64,000 nt of DNA from Capitulum mitella (taxonomy: Eukaryota; Arthropoda; Thecostraca; Pollicipedomorpha; Pollicipedidae), in contig CP099848.1 of assembly GCA_030062745.1 (NCBI GenBank), forward strand, positions 10,251,501 through 10,315,500. The letters run 5' to 3'. Position 1 is the stretch's first letter; every line of letters starts with the position of its first letter. Below are positions 49,901-61,900 of the stretch, in pieces. Position numbers and translations under genes: made by a program. A model generated the notes under the pieces. It worked only from the letters and a program-made list of their open reading frames with translations. It was not told the origin of the DNA and did no database searches.

Positions 49901-52900
49901 AAATGACGGCCGCGGCCCGGGACTCCACCACTGGCGCCGATTCCAACACTGAGGTCGGCTTGTGACGCAGTGTCGGGAAGGAAGCCGGCCGCACGACCTG
50001 CGAAGATGGACTGAGCGATGCACAAATTCCCCTGGCGCTCTTGGACTTTGATATCATGGTGTGTGCTGTTCAAAAGGTTTCAGAGGATGAGAATTTGTGC
50101 CAGTGTAAATATGACCAACAGCGTACATTCGTACAAATAAGATTAATAAGAATGCCAAATGCAGTGCATATTTACCTTTGGGACTGAAAACGTGAGCAGT
50201 TTAGAAGCATCATTACATCATCCTGTGTGCTCATGTTTAATCCAGTCATTTCAGAAGGACTCATCCCCAGGTTGCACGGCCTCAGCACAAAACTAGTACC
50301 CCATTCCCAACCGTGGTCGCCAGTGTCAGGGATGAGACATTTCCGTGTCCGCCTTTCTCAGCGCCCGCGGCGGCGCCTTAACGTCCCCCCCCCCCTGTTG
50401 TTCTCCGGACATGGCCGTGTTTTGCGGCGGTAATCCCTGTCGAGCCCGGCGCCGATCGCGGCGGCCGCTGCGCCACGGTTCGCCTCTTAGGCGGCTTTGT
50501 CGTACAAGCCCCCGATAATGGGGCGCCGCCAGAGCGCGCTGGCGAGATCACACTCCGCCGGCTTCCCCTCGGGGGGGGGGGGTCTGACCTCTGTCGCCGG
50601 GTGGTGCCCTCCGGCGGCGTCGCCGCGCGGCCAGTGCCGCAGCCCCCGGGAAATCATCAGCTGGTGTTTACTGCGCCGTCTCGCCTCTCCTCTGTCTTTC
50701 GTTAGGTCTTGCTGCTCCTCTGTTTTGGAGACTGGCCTTTTCTGTCTTTCGGTTCCTGTCCCGTTTTTTTTTCTCTTTTCAGCATTCCCTTGCACTCGTT
50801 ATGCATGGCTGTCATCGCTGCAACGAGATATTGCCTTAGTCCTTAAAATCTTTCCATCTGGATACGTATGTGAACAATTTTATAGCCTTTGAGCAGGAAA
50901 GTTGACATCGTGCTGTATGAAACAAGATATTTACCCTGGTCCAGCTTCGGTTTTTTGGTCTTTCAGTAGGAAATGCGTGGACTGCTGAAGCTTTACAAAC
51001 GTACCATTTTTACGCTGCAGTCTGTCGACACGAGACTGGTAGGCACCAATGTACGCCATGTTTGTCCAAGGGAGCGCGGTCTGCGGGGTGTATGGTTTTC
51101 CGTTCAGTGTTCCGTCTTTGTGCGTACCACAGGCACACTCAGGATTTTTCTGAGTGGAAACAAAAGGCAAAAAAGCATGAAGCTCCTCATTCCGTAACCG
51201 CTTCTTTTTACTGTTTATTTCATCATCTAAGGGGGGACCGGGCCCGTGGCACAATGGACAGGCCTCTACCTGTTACTGTCGGTTGTAATGAGATAAACAC
51301 ACGTTGCAGTTCCCTTTTGTAACTCACATGCTTTTCACTTCCGAAATGTGCCAGTTAAATCTGTGGTTTTAAATAGAAGCGATCTCATTAAGCTGAACGC
51401 GAAAGAGGACCAAAAATGTGTCTGTGAACACGAAACACGAAAACACTATCGAACACGAAACGAACACGTTGGGCTACATATGCAGTGGATTTTGGAGTGC
51501 GCTAACCTCTTTTACAATATCCCTGTGTAGCCTGTCACCTCTTCTCGTGCAGGGCTGGAGATGGCCTCGCCTCTCTCTCTCTCTTTCTGGGCGTCCCCTG
51601 TATGACCTGTGACCTTTCCTCGTGCAGCGCTGGAGGTGCACTCGCCGAGGTTCGCCGGCGACAGCTACGTGCAGCTGGCGCCGCCGGTGGACGCACATAC
51701 GGACATGCGGCTGACGCTGGAGTTCCGGCCCGAGGAGTGGGACGGGATCCTGCTGCTCAGCGGCGAGACAAGGGACCTGGTCGGCGACTTCATGGCCGTC
51801 ACCCTCACCGACGGCTTCGTCGAGTTCAGGTCGGTGCCGCGAGGCCCGGGAGAAGACGGGCAGAGTGAGGCTGGATCGTGGCGCGGCAGCACGCGATCAG
51901 GAGTGTCGTCACGTTTTGTCTCGGTGGTAGGTAACTCAGCCGGGCTCACGACACACTCGATGATCGCATTATGTAAAATGCATACGCCAAACTGTATCAG
52001 CTGGTGGTTTTGAGCTCAGACTGGCTTTAACAACGGTAGCAAACTGTAGGCTATTTGAACTAGTATGTCACCTCACAACAGCACATGACACACAAGATCT
52101 ACTAATTTGTTTTGAAGTCAAAATAATTATAATGATGTTTGTCATGCATGCTTTTAGTTTAGTTTTTTGCAGCGTACCACGCGTTTATACCTATTTCAAT
52201 ACGAGTGAGACGTGTGTATTTCTATCTTTTTTTCGGATATCACGCGCACCCATGATATCACGGCTGAAGATAAAGCAGGGGCGGATGGACAATGGGAAGA
52301 TCTGGACTTCCTATATCCCGGTATTTTGCATTAAGCCTATGTCAATGACCAGAAAGAAATGGTCTGAAATCCTGTGAAGATCCCCCATTAACTATGGAAA
52401 TCTCGAATCATGTATGATATTTTTGCTGTCTTCATTGGGCGGTTAAAAAACGCCCATCGAAAAAAGTCGAAAAAGAGCGGAAACATCGCTGTTGTAATAG
52501 TTATGTGTTATGTATGTATGTAATAGTTATAATCGTTATGTGCGCGAAGTATGTAGTAGTTACAATAATACCAAGCATGTAATAGTTATAATAGTTATGT
52601 GCGTGAATGAACTTGCAAGTTAAGGCATTGCGAATACGATTCCTAATCATCGAAAGAAATGAAGCATATCATGACGATAAGTTTATGGTTTCAATATGTC
52701 CAGGGGTGCTAAGCTCCGGGAAACGTTATGACCGGGCCGGGCCGGCCGGCCGATCAACTGGATTTTGCCGCTCATCGAAGTAGCCCATATCCGGCTCAGG
52801 CCTTCGGTCGAAACTGCTTATCACAAAGCCACACAAATCCCACTTACTTCGTTATAATGCAGTGTTACCTATATGCTCACATCATGGTGTCAAAAACACT

Positions 52901-55900
52901 GTTTGTCACCATTCTTCCCGGCTCTTCCACTAAACTGGGCATTTTATCTTTAACGCTTATTCTGAGCTGAGATAACTCATTCGTAACTTATAATCTTTGG
53001 AGCTGTTCTGACAGCTGAAACACAATTATTCTGACGCATAACTGTGTCACAAAACTTTGTTTTGCAGAGCTTCATTGCGGTTTGCAGCAATTTCCCCCCC
53101 CCCCCTTCCTGTGTACCATTTAAACATGTCCTATTGCCAGCTTCTGCCTGCCGCTCCGAGGGGGCACAGGCACAGCACATTAACATAAGAGATTATGCCA
53201 TGATCAACAACATGATTTAAACCAACATAATATATTTCTCAAAAGTTAACTAAGGAGAAATTTTCCTTGTATTTAATCTAACGTCTTTGGTATCAGCAAA
53301 TCATACCAGTCATTATCAGCTGACTTTAGCATTTAGCATTATCAGCCAATTTAGCAGCCTAAGTTGATAAAATGAAACAAATGGCCATGACCATTCTTGC
53401 TGCAGCATATCGCGACCAAGTTTTTGATCTGAGATGCTTCATTGCTGCAAGATATTTGGAACGGCTCAGACCAAAAGATTGGAACAAATCGCAAGACTTC
53501 TGTGCTGTCGTAGAAATACGACAAAACCACTAGAGATTTAGCTTAGAGTCCAATCATGTTTTTGCCGATTTCTTTTCGTAGAAGCGCAATTACATAACTG
53601 AGATAAGGCGTTGCGCTGGGAAGATTGGCTTTGAAGGTGTCTGGCTTCCACTGGCAGTCGGATTCCGTTCCTGGTAATCTTTACTTCAGAATTGCGCAGT
53701 TTCATTATACGTTTTTGCAACAATGCATGCGACTTCGATGGATCGCCCGATAGATGCCATGCGTTTTTAGATTGCTCTTTTCCGAACTTGTGTAAGAGCT
53801 AATGATGCAATGCCAGTAATCGCAATTACATCACGGCTATACATAAAACTAGGCAACTTCCAAAATAAAACGTGTTACATGTCAAACCAAATCAAACAAA
53901 TCAAACATGTCACAATTCAACTGGGCATTGACAGGCTGGGTATTTCGCCACCTTCCTATGAGCGGGGGGTAGATCCCTCTCCCGAAAACTTTTATGTTAT
54001 TTTACATGCATTTTATATACATTATCTATAATTACCTCTACATATAAATGTACTATAATTATTCAGTTTTTATCCTGAGAACCAGCTGCTCGATTTGGCC
54101 AATTTAAATGACAACCGACAGCGCCTAGCCGTGCAGAATTTTAACATACACAACATTTCGCTTTTGGACCAACGATGACGTTACAGGTCAGGCCAAACCC
54201 CAATATTGACCCTTTTTCTCAAAAGCCCCCTCATCACTTTGGAAAAATATACCGAGATTGAAGCTTGAACGATGTCATGTTTCAGGGCAGCTTTACTTCA
54301 TATTCTTAGTGCCCCCTGACCTAAGGTCATTAGGAGCTAAGGTCACAGACCAGGCCACATTTGAAGTCCGTACCAGCGTGTCACGCTATACTTGTTTCCG
54401 AGGCCATTTGGCACTGAGTTTCGAAAAAGGGAACTTTCAAAGAGCATCGTGTATAAACATAACCTCGAACCGGTTCTGATTAACATGCACATGCAATATT
54501 ATAACATTTTAGAGTTCAAAACTCAGAGCATTGCGAACACGCTGGTGGCCTCCGTCTGGCATATATGGATAACGGTAAAGATCATTTTGGTCCATGTTGC
54601 GCATTTCCACAGAATGCCGCATAACGTTACAAAGGATGCCGAATACATGCAGTATTTCACAAGAACACTCGCTCATCTTCCAAAAGGTATTCGGCCATTT
54701 CCAAAGATTGCTTTTTTCCGTTTCTTTCCCGAAATACACTTTCACTGGACCCAAAAAACGAAAGACACATATCTCATCTAGGGTGACCTAAGATCAGGTC
54801 GAGAGTGCTACATATTCAACTCTCAGACCATGTTTATATGAAATGCAGACCATAGTCATCATGCAGTGTAAAACCAGCGACGATGAAGCGGCGAAGCGAA
54901 TTGGAGCGTTAAATCGTAAAGCATGACTGTCTTTATGACGTTACTTGGACTTGATCTAAAATGACTTTGGTTCCAAATTTCTGTCACCGTATGCACAACT
55001 GGTGTAAAACAGGGCGCCGTATGTGTGAAGACGCACAGTTCATTCGTTTGGGAGGTATTTAGGGAATGCGCCGTACCCCCCGCTCCCCACCCCTTCCCCA
55101 GCCACGGCGGTTTTACTCTCCGGTTTAACTAACTGGTTTAATTCTCGCCAGGCGAGCAGATGGTCGGTACCCCGTATAAGGTTTTCGTAGACTGCTAATG
55201 AACGACCAATGTCAAGATCCTGACATTTGCCATAGATGACCTGGATTCTGGCATTGTCTTCTCCAAAACACAAATACCACTATGTTGCGTCAGGCCACTG
55301 ATCTATGATGTCATGCTCAAAGGCTTGCTAACCATTTTTTCCAGATCCGAGGGATATTTTGGTTTCTTAGCTAGGAGTCCAATGAAAAGGACATGCTTGA
55401 GTAGGCTCGGACATATTTTTGATAGCATTTCAGGGTTTAAAACGTCAGTGACTCTTCCAATATCATGTGATGTCACAGACTAGTATGTGATGCCACAGAC
55501 TTGAAAATGGCTTTTAACGATTTCAGAGTGCTTTCGACCGTTGATTTTAGTGATGGCAATGATTTAGACTATTCATAATGATCAGATTTGTATTCTGTGA
55601 GCATCAAACACAATTTCCGGAAGTACTAGCGTAATAAAGACCGACTATGATATTCCACCATTCACTGACCTGGTATTGACTTGAGAAGAAAAACGATCGC
55701 TGACTTCAGTGATTGCTCAGTTTTAAAACCAGTTCTCGAAAAAAACATGGTTGGCCGGACAGAATGGTGTAAAACTACACAAACCATCATCCAAAATTAA
55801 ACGAATAGAGCTACACGCCCCTTTTGTTTTGCTGCCCAATTGTGTTAAGAAGGGAAATGGGATGAAGGAGAAAACCACAATTGAAAACCTCTGAGGGCTT

Positions 55901-58900
55901 GACACTCCCAATTTAGATACATGACCATGTTAATCATATCCGTTAGAGAAGCAGGAAAACGTGGGCAGTATTGGAAGAATCACCAGAAAACAGTACTGGA
56001 AGTCACTTAGGGGTGTGCTGTCAAAAGTTGAAAAGTTAAGAGATTTCGCCAACGACGCTATGTTATCTTTGTTATGCTGAACAAGAGGAGTGCATTAGGT
56101 CTCAGTCTCGTAAATGATTTCTTAGACATTATTTTAACGGAACTTCCAGCATCTTAAACGGAAAGCATCTTTGGTTTACAACGGACGCAATACTTGTTTA
56201 ACTCAGACAAAAGTGCCGCACTCAACCCTCTCTCTCTGTGGCGAATGTCGCTTGAAAGGTATGGGGGGAGGGCGATTCGGTCCCCCGATCCTCGAGACCT
56301 GACAATGCACTGTACCGATTTCGACAGTCTGGGACTCAAGCCTCTTGGTTTGAGCTAACTTTTCTCACAAACAAAGGTAACATGAAAGGTCAGTGGCGTC
56401 TCCAGGAGCGCAAAAAGGGGTAAATGACCTTGTTTCCTCTGGTATATGGTCATACATAAAATATTAGAATTGGGAATTAACGTTTGAAAATAGGCCCAGG
56501 TTCTTTTTTTTAATTAGTGCATTTACGCAAATGACTTGACTTAAACGACAGGAAGACTACCAGAATACTCAACTGTCTCGCACAGAAATACAAAAAGGTT
56601 TAACCCGATTCCCGGCAGGGGGGGGGCTGAATTGCCCCCCTCGGGCTTTTGCTTGTCAATGCCCGGCTTTTTGACGCAGCTTTACGAAACTTGGTCACTT
56701 TTCCTAGCTATTTTTCTACGCATTGTGACAAAATTTCGAAATTCTATTCTGTTCAGGGGCGGAGCCAGGCAGCGTTTTTGGGAGGCACCTCAGGTCATTT
56801 TTGGCCCTGTTGAGGGTAAAAGGAAAATGACTGAAAAACTAGAGTTTTTAAGATAAAATTTAAAAGTTATATATGGATGTATAGCTAAATAACTGGGCAA
56901 CGTGCAAACACAATTTTGTTTGTCTGAGGTTACTATTTAAGGTCAGGTCAAGGTCTAAGTTAAAATTTGGTTTTATAGTAATAATTTCGTTGCTATTTTT
57001 TTTAAATATCAAACCCAGAATACATAGGACGTACAAGGTTGCCATATACTTCTGTACCAAGTTTCAGCTTGATATCAGTTCGGGTCACGGAGCTATGACC
57101 TAAAATGTCAGTGCGCGTACCCTATATCACAACAGCCGTAACACAGATTTTTTTAAATAGAGTGAATTCAAATGACCAAAAACGTTTACAGATAATACTA
57201 AATGCACACGAAATCATTCCAAGTGACCTCAACGTCAATGGAGGTCATTTAAGATCAAAGGTCACAAGTTGATATGAAGGACATGTGACCATGACAGTTC
57301 CCCCTTCTTCATGTCCCTAGCATGGCACTGCCTATGCTAACATTATAGAAACAATGTAATACGATTTGCGTTTGCTTAGCATATCATGACTAGCAGAAGC
57401 CGAAAAAGTGTTTTTACCTTTTTTTGTTCATGCAATTTTTTAAAAAAAACTAGTCGTCCTATTTTCGAAACCCTGCGAACGCTTATGAATTGTCTTAAAA
57501 TTTCAAATGCGTGGACCAAAGGCAAAAGTCCTATCCACAATCTCTCGGTTCATGCCAATTGCATCGAAATCGGTCCATAGACGACGGAGTTATGAGACGT
57601 CCAAAAGCACCCCCTTTTTATATTTTTGCCCCCTGTATCCACCCCTTTCAAAATTTTGAAAAAAGTTCTTTTTTTAAGCGTAGTTTACGTCATGGCAAGT
57701 CGAATGCCGTTTGTTGCGATGAAATCGGATGTGTAGTTCTCGAGATCTCGGTGGGAGGGCGAATCCGCCGCCTCCTGCCGGGAATCGGCTATACCGTGTA
57801 GCCCTCCGGGAATAGGGTTAAACATACCCATTTTACCTCACATGGCATCTGATCAAGCGGTTTTTGATGTGTCGCCAATAGAATCTTCCTTAAATAATGT
57901 CTCAACATTGAGCTGACAACTCCCTTTTCTTATTTAGCAAAAGCCACGGCAGGCAGCCGTTGCGACGTTCACTTGTATGAAGTAATACCGAACACTAGTC
58001 GATTTCTCTCTCATATTCAACTCGGGACTTGCTGAGTTTTTAGTTAGCCTTGTGACAACGGTAACTGACTGCTAACCGAGTAAAGTGAAAGTTAGCAAAC
58101 CAGAAAGCTGACTTTTAAATAGCGCCAGTGGCCTTCCGTATGAGGGAAATTAGTTAAAACACTGAGAACTCCGCTTCCTTAAAACAAGTAAGACAGCGAA
58201 ATGAAAAATAGACGATAAAACCTAGAACGCCACTAGAAGAATCCTGGCTTACAATCTAGTAAGGTTTTAGTAACAGAGATGTGAAACAAAAACGCATAAA
58301 AAAGGCATTATTTTTATGGCCGTTTTGCAGAACATTGAAATAATGTTTTATGTTTGGCTGGTCATGCTACTCATAAGAAATATAAATGAACACATCCTGG
58401 AAACGTTTTTTTCGGCCACGTTGTAGCCACATGAATTTTACAACGGTCCAATTTCCACCTATATGACTGATACCACAATATGGCTAGCTTGATATTAAAA
58501 CCGTCTCAGGATATATGGCAAGTATTTCTGCGTGACTCCTCCTTTTTGCGCTTTTCAAAAGCACCGAGTTTCCCGTACCGGGCAGTTTTTTATCTTAGCA
58601 TAACTTAACGTCATCGCAAGTTTCAAAGTAACGAGCTGTGTTCGTTACTTGCGGCTGTGGGGAAAATCCTTGAACTTCTTCAATACAGTTAAATATGATG
58701 GATCTGACGTTCTCGAATGGTGAATGATCCATGCATAACCCTCTTGTGTGGCTGCGTTTTAACAGGAGAAACGACTCGGTATGACTGCAGTGTTCTCCTG
58801 AGAGGCGACAAGAATGAGTTTGCTTAATTTTCCCCTCCCTCGCCAGGATAACAAATTTATGATATCAAAGCAGAAAGTGCTTTCTTGGATGTAATGTTGC

Positions 58901-61900
58901 AGCACCCGGGCACGTAAAAATGGTCTCATTACTAAGTAAACGATGGCCAGGCTCCCGCTTGCCAGCCCCGTGCAAGGTTTGTGTTGAGGCCGACGCATGG
59001 CGTCCCGGCACTACGCACCACTTACATCCATGTTGCAAATGAAATACGTCAAAACGTCGGCGCTGGCCGAAGCAGACGAGCCTTTCAGGCACTTCAAAGC
59101 CATGTCTTGATTAAAATCCGCTTCAGCGGCGGCGGCGAAATTGGACGGCAGACGAGGCCTGTCGGGAACAGGCGCCGCTCATGACGTCAGTATAAACGCT
59201 GCCGTGTCGCGCGCAGGGTCGGAAACGACCCGATTCGTCGTTACGCTATAGCCGTTCGACGACAAAAGACCCAAGTGCCTCGCATCCGTCGGTTAAGACC
59301 GGAACAGCGTGACAAAGAACCGCGTAAAGATCACCAGGTGGGGCTCAGGGGTCCGATACATGGCTCCTGAAGCTTTAGTTCGCGCCGTTCGACTGCAAAT
59401 CGACGGTCGTCGCGCTCGACCGGCGCCGCGCGCTGGCACTCGGCAGCGCTCCGGAGGTGATCCTTCGCGGCTGCGGACAGTTAACCAGCGGGGCTCGGAC
59501 TCGCTCCTGAGCCGTCTCCGCGCCACATCTCCCCTGCGACCTGCGGCAGATCAGCGGGACTCCGTTGGACGGCGGACAGCAGACTGGCTGTGGCTGCCAG
59601 CGGGACCGGACCGAAACTCCTCTCCGAGACGCCGCCTGCCGCGCGGCTGCTGTGCGTCTCTGCGGCTGACGCCGGCGCCTTGCTCCGTCAGGTTCGACTG
59701 TGGCTCGGGCCTGGGCGTGGTTCGGTCGCGGGAGCCGGTGTTCCTGGACCGGTGGAACCGGCTCACAATCATCCGCACGCGCTCCTACGTCTGGATGCAG
59801 CTCAACAACGGGCAGCACACGGAGGGCATGTCACAGGTAACAGGCGTGTTTTGTTCCGCCGCCTCCCGCGGTTCATCCGGCGGCCCAGTTATTGAATTAG
59901 CTGGCGTTAGGCCGGACGCCGCGAAAATACACCATTCTTGAGAAAACAGGATATCACCATGCATTCAGGTCACGTTCTCAGGACTCGCAAACAAAGTTAT
60001 TGCGCTGATGGGTCGACCTGATCAGAGACTTCCGTAAGGCCGGATTGGATTGCAATCGCAGCCACGCCATTGAAATGAGAGCAGCCGACTGTTATATCCA
60101 GTAGCTGCATTCACGAGGTCCGCCTCAGGAGCCGCCAACGCTTCGGCCGGAGCGACCCCGAGATTGCTTGCGTAACATCCTCTTCAGCGACGGGCGGTTG
60201 TTCAAGGAATATTCCCGTGCTTTGATTAGCGGTCTGATTTCGAGGTTCACCTTCACACGCCTACAGTACGGAGTCTTTCGGACCTGAACCGGGAACCTTG
60301 TCGCGGTGGAGCTACAGCTAAACCGCGCCACCCCTCGGCAGCGGGAGGGTGGTTAAGCCGTGCTGAGCGTGGCTCAGCCCCGGCTGGCGGCGCCGTGCCC
60401 GCGGCGGCGGCCGGCCTGACCGCGGCTCGTTCCGTGCGACGCGTCGACCCGTGCGGTCGTCGGCGACATTCGAAATTTACGTTTACGGCCACTCATAAAC
60501 GGATCTCGGCCACCAGGGGCGCCGGGTTTCCGGGGGGCGGCCGGACGGCTCGAGTGGTCGATGCCACGGCCCAGTTTCGGCAGCCGGGCGACTCTTGTTG
60601 ACTGGAAGCTCCCGACCGGGCTGCCTCTGACTGTGCTGGCGGCGCCCCACAGCCCGGTCCCCTCTCGTTGGCATCCGTGGTGCAGTGAGTCACGTGGCGA
60701 AAGACGGAGGGGCCGGCCATTTTTGTTTTTCGGTTATAGGTGGAGAATGGTCCATTGTTGGGATGGAAAGAACGTCATACTCGCCATTCCTACGGAAAAG
60801 TTAGCTGAACTTCAGTGAACGGAAATGACGGATATTTCTAAGCAGTAGACATTTAAAGTTTGCGGTCTGGGTCACTCTTTTAACAGAAAACTAAAACAAT
60901 GAAGGATTGGCCTTACTCTGTAATCCATACAGGAGCTAAACTCAAAGAACTTTTCCAAGTCCACTTTTCTGTACGACACCATCACCCTAAATAGCAAACA
61001 CCCCATGCACAGAATTTATATATGTTCTGGGGCACATAATGCTCCCTTCCGCCCGTACCTTTAATCCGACACTTTCATTGTTTTAACCCGAACCCTATCA
61101 AACTTTTTTGTTGGCGTGGCCTACGGAAGGGACCGATTCGGTCCCATTGGTCGCCCGAAAACTGGTGGTTAAAGAACGTTGGTTAACTTTGGAAGTCAAG
61201 TCAAACGGTTCCTATCCTACAAAAAAGACATCCCAGTTGTTTTGTACGAAATTCCGCCATCACCTGGCACATCAAGTTATTTTGGAGGCAACATCCCTGC
61301 TGTGTCTGAAATGCTTGGCTGGTGCTAACTATTTGCCTTTCAACCACAAGTCCTGGTAAACTTACTTTATCCAGCGCGGACGTAGACAGTTCTCCCGTGG
61401 GAGAGACGGCGCCAGTGGGTTCGAGTACGCCGTATGCTGATCGAAACGGAGGTCACGGTAACCAGATTCGGCATCTGGACCCTGTGGATTGCCTTTTGAT
61501 TCGAGGTTTTAATATTCCCGAGAGCCACCATGTTGGCATGGAAATGTTCCGGTTGTTAGGAAAATGTCTGAGGCAGCCGTTTAGCGCCGCATCGTACCAA
61601 GGATGTTCGTCCGAGACTAAAATCCTTTTGTTCGTCGCAGACTAAAATCCTCTTGCGGTCGCGATACATATCTGCCAAGAGCGTAACACAATGGAGCACC
61701 AGTAAGGTGCGCTCCGATTGCGGACACCCTGGGCAATGGCCTTATACCGCGCCTGGATACCGTGAGGAGGCTCATCCACCGCCCAACAGCGTGTTTCCTC
61801 TGTAGCTCACTGCCGACGTGCTATAGGCTTGTCTCCCTCAGAATCGCGCAGTTCGCTGGCAGGGAACACAAAATTTCCACAAAGTAAAAGACGCCGACAA

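Larger units (their letters stand above)
46178..51627 (+). other. Intron between linker exon and first LamG exon
   Basis: A 5.45-kb phase-1 intron. It begins GC-rich (to about 46560) with two strong hairpins. It also holds a dispersed repeat (46800-47045), a MITE fragment (about 47375-47815), GC-rich islets at 49640-49970 and 50320-50660, and a duplicated acceptor at its end. Confidence 0.7.
51830..59691 (+). other. Intron within the LamG domain (parts 1-2)
   Basis: A 7.9-kb phase-2 intron containing GGTCA-rich repeats (54180-55700), a full piggyBac-type MITE (56604-57817), a run of 12 C at 53094-53105 and a GC-rich end (59380-59690). Otherwise AT-rich, with no recognised exon. Confidence 0.7.

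Noticed and set aside
56225-56345. Possible inverted fragment of the MITE right end
   Set aside because: CTCGAG and G/C-run similarity covers only short words, not enough to call an insertion.
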